Shown here piece by piece: positions 34,901-45,252 of a stretch of DNA of 64,000 nucleotides. Position numbers and translations under genes: made by a program. The notes under the pieces are model-generated. The model saw only the letters and a list, made by a program, of their open reading frames with translations, was not told the DNA's origin and made no database searches. Each line of letters starts with the position of its first letter. The first letter of the stretch is position 1. Source of the stretch: Shewanella sp. (GTDB taxonomy: Bacteria > Pseudomonadota > Gammaproteobacteria > Enterobacterales > Shewanellaceae); NCBI RefSeq assembly GCF_013214165.1, contig NZ_JABSSM010000021.1, positions 62,001-126,000 of the forward strand, given 5' to 3'.

Positions 34901-34960
34901 TCTTAGGTTCTAGGTTCTTAGGTTCTAGGTTCTTAGGTTCTTAGGTTCTTAGGTTCTAGG
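34901..34960. repeat. Tandem 7/8-bp repeat (ttaggttc / taggttc)
   Basis: tcttaggttctaggttcttaggttctaggttcttaggttcttaggttcttaggttctagg read directly. Confidence 0.9.
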
Positions 34961-34965
34961 ACACA

Positions 34966-34998
34966 AAAAAGCCAGTTGCAATGCAACTGGCTTTTTTT
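34966..34998 (-). terminator. Bidirectional rho-independent terminator between the membrane protein and erpA
   Basis: aaaaagccagttgcaatgcaactggcttttttt. Confidence 0.9.
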
Positions 34999-35019
34999 AA
35001 ATCTTTGTTAGTCTCAGGA

Positions 35020-35391
35020 TTATACTGAGAAGCTCGCTCCACAACCGCAGGTTGTCGTGGCATTGGGGTTCTTCACGAAGAAGCGTGAACCTTCAAGACC
35101 CGAAGTGTAATCGACTTCACCACCTACCAGGTACTGTAGGCTCATAGGGTCGACAACTAACTGGACTCCCTGCTTCTCGACGGTGAAATCACCCTCATTA
35201 ACCTTCTCATCGAAGGTGAAGCCATACTGAAAACCAGAACATCCGCCACCCGTGACGTAGACTCGTAGCTTTAATGCATCATTTTCTTCTTCATCCAGAA
35301 GCGTTTTTACCTTTGAGGCAGCCGCATCGGTAAATCGGATAGGCAAAGCATCGTCCGTTTCTGTCACTTGTTCAGCAGTTTGTTCAGTCAT
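35020..35391 (-). CDS. erpA: Iron-sulfur cluster insertion protein ErpA
   Basis: A-type carrier with [15 protein letters not shown] and CGCG motifs. Confidence 0.92.
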   Translation of the reverse strand: MTEQTAEQVTETDDALPIRFTDAAASKVKTLLDEEENDALKLRVYVTGGGCSGFQYGFTFDEKVNEGDFTVEKQGVQLVVDPMSLQYLVGGEVDYTSGLEGSRFFVKNPNATTTCGCGASFSV

Positions 35392-35485
35392 GAGTACCTC
35401 TGGATCTAATTACAATGCGAGATTATCTAATACCTGACCAATTTGTTCAAGTAATACCCCGCCGTATTTCGTTTCTATGAATTAA

Positions 35486-36268
35486 TCATAACACCGGCTC
35501 AGTCGAGTGTTGAACTGGTTTCTCGATTTTGTCTGTCGCTACCCGCTTCGTTCCAGAAAGTAGATCGAGGGCAGAAAACTCCATTTCAGTCTGTGAGCCT
35601 TTGGCCCAACGACTCGACTGGACTATGACCTTAGCTATGATTCTGGACAGTTTAAAGCGCTCCGGTAAAGTGACCTCAGTCTCCAACACCTGAAAATATC
35701 GAAACCTAAAATTCAAACTCTGGTCACCCGTGAGTGTCGCTAGGCTAAGTTCGGCAATTTTGCCATCCTGAACCCCCACAAATGTAAATTCGGCTCTGCC
35801 CTTCAGAGGCTGCTTACGCTTCTGCAACTGAGTTAGGATGAGCTTGAGTCGATACTGGTTCGGCAACAGATTAGGGGTAAACTCTAATCCGTGAATGGCC
35901 ACGCCATCGGCAATACTCTCTGGCGCCATGATACTGCGATAGAATGCCAGCTCCCTGAGCAAGTCTTTCTCTTTAGCGTGTTGCTCGGCGAACAAGTCCT
36001 GCATCTTAACGTTAGTTTCTCTGGATAAAGCCAGTTCCAGATTTCTGGCCGCTAAAGTTTGAGCCTGAATATTCAGCTGCTTAGTCAATTTACCTAACTG
36101 TTCTGTGTTACTCTCCAGCGCGGGGCGATTATGGTCAGACCATAAATTATAACTCAGTCCCCCCAAGACAAAGGCGACCGATACCAGTAGCAGTAAGTAA
36201 ACACTCGATGGTCGAACTTTTCGCTCTAACACTTGAATACGATCGAGCCAACGATGGTAATTTGCCAT
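35486..36268 (-). CDS. Membrane-anchored coiled-coil protein (DUF6776-like)
   Basis: One TM helix followed by coiled coil and LVL-type C-terminal domain. Confidence 0.55.
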   Translation of the reverse strand: MANYHRWLDRIQVLERKVRPSSVYLLLLVSVAFVLGGLSYNLWSDHNRPALESNTEQLGKLTKQLNIQAQTLAARNLELALSRETNVKMQDLFAEQHAKEKDLLRELAFYRSIMAPESIADGVAIHGLEFTPNLLPNQYRLKLILTQLQKRKQPLKGRAEFTFVGVQDGKIAELSLATLTGDQSLNFRFRYFQVLETEVTLPERFKLSRIIAKVIVQSSRWAKGSQTEMEFSALDLLSGTKRVATDKIEKPVQHSTEPVL

Positions 36269-36354
36269 TAACTAACAACCTCTTAATATAACTTATGTGT
36301 AAATAATTTCACCGCCAACATGATGGCAGGCAATGTAAATCCAGGAAGGCTCAG

Positions 36355-38064
36355 GTGCAAAACAGAATAAAAAAAACCTACACGCGATGCCAGATGTACC
36401 TGAGAACAGATCTGCAAGACAAGCTATCTCAGGCTAAGCTCAGTCTGCAACTGTGTATGTTAGCCCTGTTCTTTGCCCTCATCGCCTCTGGTGTCATCAT
36501 TCTATTTAGGCTGTTACTCCTCTGGCTAAACAATTACACCCAAACCAGCGAGATCGAGTTTACTGAGATACTTGGCGACTGGCGAGTGCTTTTACCCATA
36601 TTGGGCGCACTTTTAATCTGGCTAGTGGCTCAAATGGGCTCGAAACGCTATAAGCGTATGGGCATCGCCTATGTACTCCACAGAGTGAAGCTTCACTATG
36701 GCAAGGTCCCCCTGCAATCGGCCCCGGGTCAATTTTTTCAGGCACTATTCGCGCTCGCCACTAACTTCTCCGTCGGTCGGGAAGGTCCAGCCATACATCT
36801 GGGGGCTGTCAGTGCCAGCGTCTTGGCTGAAAAATTTAATCTGCCCGACAACAGCGTCCGTATCATGTGTTCCGGAGGGATTGCCGCAGGCATAGCCGCA
36901 ACCTTCAACGCGCCGCTGGCCGGTGTGTTTTTCGTATTCGAGGTCATATTACGGGAATATAAGCTGCATTACTTCTTTCCAATCATGATATCGGCCACCT
37001 GCGGCGCGGTATCGAGCCAGCTGGTTTTCGGTAATATTCATGAGTATGAACAAATTGGTTTCATTCGCATTCCACTGTCCCAATACCCGATCCTGGCTAT
37101 CACGGGAGTGATCATAGGGTGTGTCGCCGCCCTGTTTAACACCTCACTGTTGAGAGTCACCGCCAAGGGACAAGACTGGCCCTTGATTTACCGTCTGCTC
37201 TTGGCTGGTGTGGTCACCACCCTGGTCGGTGTATTCTTACCGGAAGCCTTAGGCAGTGGCGATCTAGCCATCGAGCGGGCAATCAGTGAACACCCAAGCT
37301 TACTCTTTCTCACGGCTCTGCTCATCGGAAAAATCATTGCCACCATAGCCGCTCTCGGCCTGGGTATTCCCGGTGGGATCATAGGCCCGCTATTTGGTAT
37401 AGGCGCTCTGCTCGGTGCCATACTGGCGCTCATAGGTGCCGCGGCGTTCCCTTCCATGGCGCCCTATATCGGCCTCTATACCATAATTGGCATGACGGCC
37501 ATGATGGGCGTCTGCCTGGGCGCACCTTTGGCCGCACTCATTGCGCTGCTCGAATTAACCAACAATGCCTCGATGATCTTACCCGCCATGTTTGTCAGTA
37601 TCCCGGCATTCCTGGTCGCTCACCAAGGATTTAATTCGAAATCATTATTTTATAAGCAACTTGAGATCATGGGCCTCGATTATAAAGTTTCACCTGTCAG
37701 GCAAGGGCTGATGAAAACTGGCGTGCGCGCCTTGATGAATAGACGCTTGGTTATCGTCAAAGATGACGAGAAATTATTGCTAGAAGTATTAAAACGAGCA
37801 GCAGGGCGCTCTGTGCTTGTCCGCAATGCACTGGGGCAGATGGAGATGCTACAACTAGAAATGCAGCGCTATGACTGTGATAGCGCCCTGACTAGGCATC
37901 CTATCGAGGGCTTACCCGATACGGCGACGCTGAATGAAGTCTACCAAATACTTTGCCGAGAACGCCGCGGTGAGGTCTATGTCTATCAAGACAACAGTGA
38001 AAACATCGTCGGCGTGATCAGCTGGGCATCATTGCAACAAGAGATACAGTCTGGACAGGTATAA
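36355..38064 (+). CDS. ClC-type chloride channel/antiporter with C-terminal CBS-like region
   Basis: GREGPAIHLGA, GSGGIAAGIAATFNAPLAGVFFVFE-like (CSGGIAAGIAATFNAPLAG), LGIPGGIIGPLFGIGALLG. Confidence 0.92.
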   Translation: MQNRIKKTYTRCQMYLRTDLQDKLSQAKLSLQLCMLALFFALIASGVIILFRLLLLWLNNYTQTSEIEFTEILGDWRVLLPILGALLIWLVAQMGSKRYKRMGIAYVLHRVKLHYGKVPLQSAPGQFFQALFALATNFSVGREGPAIHLGAVSASVLAEKFNLPDNSVRIMCSGGIAAGIAATFNAPLAGVFFVFEVILREYKLHYFFPIMISATCGAVSSQLVFGNIHEYEQIGFIRIPLSQYPILAITGVIIGCVAALFNTSLLRVTAKGQDWPLIYRLLLAGVVTTLVGVFLPEALGSGDLAIERAISEHPSLLFLTALLIGKIIATIAALGLGIPGGIIGPLFGIGALLGAILALIGAAAFPSMAPYIGLYTIIGMTAMMGVCLGAPLAALIALLELTNNASMILPAMFVSIPAFLVAHQGFNSKSLFYKQLEIMGLDYKVSPVRQGLMKTGVRALMNRRLVIVKDDEKLLLEVLKRAAGRSVLVRNALGQMEMLQLEMQRYDCDSALTRHPIEGLPDTATLNEVYQILCRERRGEVYVYQDNSENIVGVISWASLQQEIQSGQV

Positions 38065-38332
38065 CTTAAACAATATAACAAATTTAAAACCGCAATAAGC
38101 CAAGTAGACAGCGCTTACATTTTTCAAACAAAATGAGCATTCTGTCACCCCTTTAATATAAATTGCGACTCCCCACTCCCTTTAGAAATTAAATGTTTGA
38201 AAGCGCAACAAAAAATCTATATAACAACAACTTAAGCTACCACTTGGTCAGCAAGTTAGTTTAAACATCTCAACTTATAATACTGACTCACGGAAAGTTA
38301 TCGACTTCAATCAAACATAAAGGAATATTACT

Positions 38333-38881
38333 GTGAAAAAATTCATCTCAGTCGGAATTGCATTATCACTTAGCGTCTGCTTTTCTCCTGCTAGCTTTGC
38401 AGAAACTTGGACACACAGTTTAGGAAATTGCATAACGCAAGCGAACCGCAGCACCATTGTCGAATCCGACAAATTACGCAATATGATCACAGTCAAAGAT
38501 GACCTATACAAGGGCGCATCTTTCACTTGCTTGCTTGACCTGCGTAGTGATAAAGCGATCACTAAGGTTCAAATCGATTTCGATACTGATTCTGCTATCG
38601 CTGTCAGAGACAAGCCCGTTGACCATCCTGACATTCCGTCCCACCTGCCACATTGTGAGCTTACACTTAACTACTCGCCTGGAGGAAGAATCGATTATTT
38701 TAAATTAATACCGACCAGAACGACATTGTTGTATGGAGATTACAGGCATCTCACACTTGAAAATCCAAGAGTACAACATGCAGGTACAGGCCATTTACGA
38801 GCAGGATATCTGAACTGCAGCACAACATGGTTCGGAAATGAAACCCGGTTCTACGGTCTGCGAATTAGCTACGAAGATTAA
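38333..38881 (+). CDS. Secreted protein of unknown function
   Basis: Signal peptide MKKFISVGIALSLSVCFSPASFA; four conserved-looking Cys. Confidence 0.55.
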   Translation: MKKFISVGIALSLSVCFSPASFAETWTHSLGNCITQANRSTIVESDKLRNMITVKDDLYKGASFTCLLDLRSDKAITKVQIDFDTDSAIAVRDKPVDHPDIPSHLPHCELTLNYSPGGRIDYFKLIPTRTTLLYGDYRHLTLENPRVQHAGTGHLRAGYLNCSTTWFGNETRFYGLRISYED

Positions 38882-39279
38882 GTGAATAATGCCAAAGGCA
38901 GAATAACACCTGCCTTTTGTTAAACACCGATAAATGTAGGACATAGGCATCACAAACGATAAACATGCTCGCCAGTCGCTGGCGTCGATAAACTAAGCTC
39001 TCGACGCTGTTACACAAGCCTTAACTCCACTTCTATTCATACGCAAGTTATCCGTACCGTTGCACTTGACTAGAATATATCTAAGGAGGATTGGGCTCAG
39101 AACTCGCTTCACAGTGATGTTAACGGAAAACTAGAGGGAGTCTTCGCTGGTTTTTTACCTCCACAGACATGGCTCGATTGCTCAGAGTGTGAACGAACGC
39201 AATATCTTCGGCTTATAAAGCTGACCATTTCGGTTATCATCCCAGCTAAGCCAGCAACCATTCAATACAGAGGACGTTC

Positions 39280-39828
39280 ATGAGTAAAATCGTCGTAATT
39301 TCAGGTCATCCTAATCTTAATTAGTCGATGGCAAATTCAAAAATCATCCATATACTCGGCTCATTAAATAAAACTCATGTACATTGACTCGATGAGTTAT
39401 ATCAGATTACAAGATTGATATTGCAACGGAGCAGGCCGCGCTGATAGACGCCAATCTGGTGATTTTCAATTCCCTCTCTACTGGTCGACTTATCCGGCCA
39501 TAATGAAAAATGGTTCGATGATGTATTCACCTATAACTTCGCCTTCGGTCCATAGGGAGATAAGTTAAAGAACAAGAAAGTGATACTGTCAATCACGGCT
39601 AGCGCAACGGCAGAGTCTTATAGCGAAGGAGATTTTAACTTTATGCCTCTGGACGACTATCTGGAATCGGCACTTCACCCACTCAAGCAGCCCAAGCAAA
39701 CATAATCGATAGCATAGTAAGCTTTAACATGAACTCAGACATCAATGAAGGCGGCAGTATCGTATACCGTCAACCGCCTTGTCGTCGAACTCGCAGATAG
39801 AGTTAAGGCGAACATATCACAAACGATT
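39280..39828 (+). pseudogene. Degraded flavodoxin-fold NAD(P)H oxidoreductase (KefF/MdaB/NQO-like)
   Basis: MSKIVVISGHPNLN*SMANSKII..., DANLVIFN..PLYWSTYPAIMKKWFDDVFTYNFAFGP*GDKLKNKKVILSITA...; multiple stops and frameshifts. Confidence 0.8.
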
Positions 39829-40086
39829 AATAGCTGATCCTGTCAATTTTGGCAACACGAAAGTAGAAACAAGCAGTCTAAGCGTCGCGGGTAGATGGCC
39901 CACCACGATGGGCGTTAAGCACTCGCTAACTTAAAAATGCAGCGATTGATTAACGGATCAGGAACGGGTTATGACCCGGATGTGACCAGATAATAAAATC
40001 TGAAGTGACTGATTATATCTAAGCCACTTCAAAATGCTCGTTTCAGAGCTAGCGTAGGATAGCTGAACAAGGCAGAGTTTGAAAAA

Positions 40087-40848
40087 TTAGAGATCCTTTA
40101 TGTTGAGCTGCTGATAGGTCACGCCATTATTCAGGGTAACCACACAAGAACCGCCAATGTTTTTAAGCTGAGCACACGCCTGCGTGGCCTGCTTTTTCTT
40201 GCTGAACTGACCGACTTTTATTCTAAAGTAAGTTTTGCCCTTTACACTAGCCCGTTCATAGGTAGGCGTTACCCCTTCTAGCGCTGACGCATACTTTTTT
40301 TGTAACTTAAGCCAAAATGATTCAATCACCCATGGATTGGTAACCGAAGATAATTGCAGCGCATATTTACCACCTAGATGGCCGTTGGCAAGAAAGCCAT
40401 TCTTGGATGCCAAGCTTACCTCAATGGGTTGCTCGGGCGCCGAAGGGTATGCCGCTGCCGTTTGCACCTTAGGCTGCTGCGAGGCGGGCTCACTCACGGC
40501 GATGACATCTGGAGTAGGTTCTTGGGCCTGCTTAACATCAATCAACACAGGTTTTTCAACGGCCTGCATCATCTCGACTGCAGGCTCTAATTCAGGCTCT
40601 AATGCAGGAGCTAATTCAGGGTCTTCGACCATGGCACCAAGTTGAACGATCAACTCTTTCAAGTCGCTCTCGATCACCACCAAACGAGCCACGCTGGGCT
40701 GCATCAATTGCCATTCGGCCATGCCTTTCTCAAGGCTATCGACCCTAGTCACTATCTCTTGTTGCTGAGTATCTAGCCTTTGGGTGTCGTCGGCCTGCTT
40801 AGTTGAGCTGACACACCCCGTCAAAGTGATGAACAAGCTCAAAAGCAA
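40087..40848 (-). CDS. SPOR-domain lipoprotein at the end of the chaperone-usher-like cluster
   Basis: Lipobox LFITLTGC; C-terminal KYALQLSSVTNPWVIESFWLKLQKKY...YFRIKVGQFSKKKQATQACAQLKNIGGSCVV is SPOR-like. Start approximate. Confidence 0.75.
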   Translation of the reverse strand: MLLSLFITLTGCVSSTKQADDTQRLDTQQQEIVTRVDSLEKGMAEWQLMQPSVARLVVIESDLKELIVQLGAMVEDPELAPALEPELEPAVEMMQAVEKPVLIDVKQAQEPTPDVIAVSEPASQQPKVQTAAAYPSAPEQPIEVSLASKNGFLANGHLGGKYALQLSSVTNPWVIESFWLKLQKKYASALEGVTPTYERASVKGKTYFRIKVGQFSKKKQATQACAQLKNIGGSCVVTLNNGVTYQQLNIKDL

Positions 40849-41089
40849 TATGAAATTTGTACTCGCAATATTCATGTTAAATAGAATCACCCAAAACTCA
40901 TCATGTTAAGCAAAGCTTCCGTTACCTGATACAACATCAGGACCAGAAACTAATATCCATTAAGCCTGTAAAAATAGTCCCTAGTAACAACATAGGGTTA
41001 AAGCACGCTACATCATAAATGAAATGGACAAGCTATTATAGTGATACGGCTGGCATTAATGCTCTGTCAGTGGAAATCGCCACTCACCC

Positions 41090-44000
41090 CTAGAGCTCAA
41101 ATTCGAAGGCCTCAACATTACAATAAAGTCCGGCAGCGGCTAGGCTTTGGCAACTATTTTGAGCTTGAACAGACTCTTTATAAAATGCCACATTTAGCAT
41201 ATATTTTTCGTTAGCTTCATTGAAAACATAAAAAGCCTCATATGTAAGTACGTTATCAGGGTTTCGGCGTACAATTCCCCAGTAGGTTTTAAGAATATCT
41301 AACGAGTGAAAATCACCAAGATTAACCACATAGCCTTTGGCAAACTGTATCTGATCTAGGGTAAAATCGGCGCCATTAATAATATCACCGCTCGCCTTAA
41401 AACTCAGCTCAAGCTCATCAGCCCCATGTAGCTTTTTACGACTGATATAGCTGGAATCGATGGACGCACGATAGTGTCCCGGCAAGAGATCGGTAAACAG
41501 ATAGTAACCATCAAATTCAGTTTCTGCCGTAGCAATAAGTTTATCATTGTCATCTACAAGATTGACTGTCACGTAGGCGGCAGGCTTCTCGGTACCCATA
41601 GCATTCTTAACATATACGGTCCCTTCCAGTTCACTGGCGGTTACTACCGGGAAATCCATCACCTCAATGGATCCTTTGCGCGGGGTAATAGAAATCCCTG
41701 GAATCGCCGGCAGTAAGAAGGGATCATCAAAGCTATCTCGATCGAGAACAATATCGGTAGTCAAGTTATTCTGCATACCTTGGAGCATGGCTACCCCATT
41801 TTCATTACTCAAGGCCTGCCGATGGCTCTGCAACCCTTTAACCTTAGCACCTTCTACAATTGGCTCACCCTCATCAAACACACCATTAGCATTTTCATCT
41901 TCGAATACCCTTACCATCATGGATCCCTGATTGGCAAGTGAGTGACGGCTAGTAAAGAATTGACTTGTGATAGGTTCATAGCCAAAGCTGAATCGATAAT
42001 TAACGGCTATTGACCAGTCACCATCATCGTCATAGTTAATATTACTATTAAGGCTGTATTTTTCTTCGTGCCAAGTAAGCCCAAGCTCGGTGTTGTACTT
42101 GTCCGTAATGGGGAAAAAGTCTAGGCTTAACTCTGATTGCAACTGTGATGTTATCGGGATGTAAGAATCCAAACTTAGTATAGTGAGCTCACTCTCAGGG
42201 CTTAATCGGTAACCGGCACTGAAACGGGTTGATACGCGTCCAAAGCTTCTTTGCAAGCGTAAGTTGCCTGTAATCCTTTCATTTTCATCTAATTGACTCA
42301 CACTCTGATACCAAGACAGCTTATTATTAACCAACATGCCATAAGAGTTAAACGTCACTTGCTGAGTTACCGAATCTCGACGTGTGCCAGTGTTCGACAG
42401 AAAGTGATTCCAATTAGTTTGGTAGCTGAGAGGCAGAGCTGAGTCAGCAAATAATCGTCCTGACAAATTTAAATCATATTGATTGGTTTCTGAATCCTGC
42501 AAAATATTATCGGGTAAATTTGTTTGTCGCCAGTTATAACGTAAACCTAAAGAATGATCGCCAATACGAGTTCGTGCCGAGAACAATCCCTGCTGAACAG
42601 CATCTGGTTCAATTTCATAACTGGCTTGTAATAGCAAATTATCAAACAGACTCATATTACTACCTAATGAATAACTCTGCTTATCATCCCCATCTTTAGC
42701 GAGCATACTGGCATGACCCAAGCTAAAAGAAAGCCAATCAGTGACCCCCTGTTGGTATAATCCGGATACCAACCAGCCTTGATGTCCTACTTTGCCGAGC
42801 CCTGAAATACCAAATAGGCTCTTCCCCACCTCAGTGACAGACACACCATAATTACTCTCTTTGGACGTTAAAGCATTGCTATTCACAAATACCTGTTTGC
42901 TCTTGGTCTCCACCTGCCCCTGGGGGCCGTAAAAAATCATCTCAAACTGGTTATCACCAAATAATAACTCGATGTCGTTAAATTCATAACGGCCATTTTT
43001 CAAACTGAGCTGACTCGCTATAAATAGTCCATTTCGGTATAACTCTATGTCCCATCCAGGCTGAATATCACCGTTTAGATTTATTTTGTCATGATCAACA
43101 ACACGGCCGATATCATAATTAGAAAAACGTCCTCCACGACTTAAGCCGCCGGTATTGCCAATGCCAGCGTTTACCGGCGTGATATCGCCTAATTGATATT
43201 GTGTTGCACGCAATGGCCCTAATAAATCTGCTTTAGTAGATTCTTTTGTCAATTTCAAGCGAAGATCGGATATAATATCCGCATCATTACCCCCCATATA
43301 GTATTCGGCATTTAGGTAAGCTAAATCCTGACTTCCCAGTACAGAATAACCTCCGACCAGGCCATTATTAGAGGTACTGCCATAGAGTTGAACATCAACC
43401 AAGGGATGGGAGTATGCCTGATAGGTAGACTCACGCCAGGGGAGTACGGCTATGTTGCTATACGTTGAGCGTGTAGAGCTTTTTCTATTTTTTCTTGCCC
43501 AGCGCCGCTGTACGGGTAAAGGTGTTTCCGGATGTAATTTTAAGGTAAGGTCAACAAAATCGAATTCCATGCCAATGCCAAACCAGTCTGAGAGTATATC
43601 GGCGTCTATATATAAGTCATCGCTTTCAGAACGTAAACTCTGGCTACTGATCACACTAGATTGACCATTGATTATGACCTGTGCAGGTGCAGTCTCAGAA
43701 CTCAGCTCTTCGGGCCAGGTAAGCAGGAAATGTCGATCCTCACTGATAAACCACCCCTCAGCTCTGCGTTGCTCAAGGTCTACCTCAATAGGAAAATCAA
43801 GTAACTCAAGTAGCCCCATAAGCCCCAGTTGAGCATCTTCAGCACTCTTAAAGGCAAAGACTTCAGATAGTGCAATCTTGTCCACAGATAAAGACAGTAA
43901 TAGTTCTTCACCAACGGGAATACGCACCACCGACTCAGAGGCAACAGCAACTTCCGATAGGATGATTTCATCAGTACGCTGATATTGCAAACCGATACGT

Positions 44001-44251
44001 TTTAGCAGTAACTGAACCTTAGGGTTGGTGAGTTTATTAGCAACTGAACTATCGACTGCGGCCTGCAGTGGCCCATGGGTTACTGTTGCCAAGAACAAAA
44101 TCCCAAAAGCCAACATTTTAAACATCAAAACGCTGGAAGCTGAAATAGCAATAAACGCTTTGGACCTAGCCCGGAAGGCATGGGTGACCAAGGTCTTGAC
44201 CCAAGGCTGGGTCAAGACATAAAACCGAAGAGGTAAAGCGCCGATTCGCAT
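41090..44251 (-). CDS. Usher-like outer membrane protein with C-terminal SPOR-like domain (start may be about 44125)
   Basis: GWDIELYRNGLFIASQLSLKNGRYEFNDIELLFGDNQFEMIFYGPQG and beta-barrel-like repeats; SdrD-like FEDENANGVFDEGEPIVEGAKV; C-terminal YVVNLGDFHSLDILKTYWGIVR...YMLNVAFYKESVQAQNSCQSLAAAGLYCNV. Confidence 0.8.
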   Translation of the reverse strand: MRIGALPLRFYVLTQPWVKTLVTHAFRARSKAFIAISASSVLMFKMLAFGILFLATVTHGPLQAAVDSSVANKLTNPKVQLLLKRIGLQYQRTDEIILSEVAVASESVVRIPVGEELLLSLSVDKIALSEVFAFKSAEDAQLGLMGLLELLDFPIEVDLEQRRAEGWFISEDRHFLLTWPEELSSETAPAQVIINGQSSVISSQSLRSESDDLYIDADILSDWFGIGMEFDFVDLTLKLHPETPLPVQRRWARKNRKSSTRSTYSNIAVLPWRESTYQAYSHPLVDVQLYGSTSNNGLVGGYSVLGSQDLAYLNAEYYMGGNDADIISDLRLKLTKESTKADLLGPLRATQYQLGDITPVNAGIGNTGGLSRGGRFSNYDIGRVVDHDKINLNGDIQPGWDIELYRNGLFIASQLSLKNGRYEFNDIELLFGDNQFEMIFYGPQGQVETKSKQVFVNSNALTSKESNYGVSVTEVGKSLFGISGLGKVGHQGWLVSGLYQQGVTDWLSFSLGHASMLAKDGDDKQSYSLGSNMSLFDNLLLQASYEIEPDAVQQGLFSARTRIGDHSLGLRYNWRQTNLPDNILQDSETNQYDLNLSGRLFADSALPLSYQTNWNHFLSNTGTRRDSVTQQVTFNSYGMLVNNKLSWYQSVSQLDENERITGNLRLQRSFGRVSTRFSAGYRLSPESELTILSLDSYIPITSQLQSELSLDFFPITDKYNTELGLTWHEEKYSLNSNINYDDDGDWSIAVNYRFSFGYEPITSQFFTSRHSLANQGSMMVRVFEDENANGVFDEGEPIVEGAKVKGLQSHRQALSNENGVAMLQGMQNNLTTDIVLDRDSFDDPFLLPAIPGISITPRKGSIEVMDFPVVTASELEGTVYVKNAMGTEKPAAYVTVNLVDDNDKLIATAETEFDGYYLFTDLLPGHYRASIDSSYISRKKLHGADELELSFKASGDIINGADFTLDQIQFAKGYVVNLGDFHSLDILKTYWGIVRRNPDNVLTYEAFYVFNEANEKYMLNVAFYKESVQAQNSCQSLAAAGLYCNVEAFEFEL
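44193..44218 (-). other. Perfect 11-bp stem / 4-nt loop hairpin between the chaperone and usher genes
   Basis: gtcttgaccca-aggc-tgggtcaagac. Confidence 0.7.
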
Positions 44252-44278
44252 AAAAAATCTAACTCGAAAATTTATTCA

Positions 44279-45121
44279 TTATGGCACTGTCTTTATAGAA
44301 TCCAGAGTCACCAGTATCGATTTTTCAGCCAGCAGCACACCATTAAACTCTTTTACGCCCTCAAAGGCCAAGCGTAAGTTCCCTCTCGCTGGAGTATAAT
44401 CAGGCCAAGTTAACTGTATTTTATGCTGTGTAAGCTCAGGGTAAACTGTATAGCCGTGAACTCTTGCAACGATTTGTTCAGGAGCATCTTGAGACGGCTG
44501 CCAGTATGCAATAATATTACCGGTCACGGAATTACGGCCGCTATGGTTAAGCAGCGCCGTAATGGTTGCACGGGGGAATGTTTTCTCTTTTGCCAGCGTT
44601 ACACTAGTTAAAGCCACGCTCGCATCAATTTCGCCTTGGCGCACTATAATGGGGAGCGAGTAACTCATGACGACATTGAGTTTGATTCTGATTCCATTGA
44701 CATTACTAGACTCTGGTGATTTGGGCGGTAATGCTTTTAGTAATAAATGGGAGCGATACTCGCCATCTGCTAAGCCCTTTGGACGACGCACCGCAAGTCT
44801 AATGGTTTGGCGCTCATCGGGTTTGAGAGTCACCTGCTTAGGGCTAAAACGAATCATGCCGCTGGCCGTCGGAAAAGTCTTAGCTTCTTCCTCGGTTAGG
44901 TTATGATAACTACCATTTTCTAGTACTGATTTTTGCTGCCAGCTCAATCGATAAGTACGGGTTTCTTGGCCGGTATTAATTAAGACTAACGACGTGGAAC
45001 GCTCGCGGTCGTTAAGAGTAACCTGTGTTGGGGAAATAAGCAGGCTCGCCTGCAAGTAGCCCGAATGGCAACATATCAATATTAGCGAACACTTTATTAC
45101 TCGAAATAACAGACTATTCAT
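44279..45121 (-). CDS. PapD-like periplasmic chaperone
   Basis: LLISPTQVTLNDRERSTSLVLINTGQETRTYRLSW...MIRFSPKQVTLKPDERQTIRLAVRRP typical chaperone N-domain. Confidence 0.85.
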   Translation of the reverse strand: MNSLLFRVIKCSLILICCHSGYLQASLLISPTQVTLNDRERSTSLVLINTGQETRTYRLSWQQKSVLENGSYHNLTEEEAKTFPTASGMIRFSPKQVTLKPDERQTIRLAVRRPKGLADGEYRSHLLLKALPPKSPESSNVNGIRIKLNVVMSYSLPIIVRQGEIDASVALTSVTLAKEKTFPRATITALLNHSGRNSVTGNIIAYWQPSQDAPEQIVARVHGYTVYPELTQHKIQLTWPDYTPARGNLRLAFEGVKEFNGVLLAEKSILVTLDSIKTVP

Positions 45122-45252
45122 CTCTTCCTCTTAAATTGGCAAAGTAGCTACCGCAAACATGACTTAAAATATATTAATATCAACAGATTAATGTCGACAT
45201 TTAAAATAATCATATGGTAATTAATGTAGGAGTAATTACATTATAATCATGG

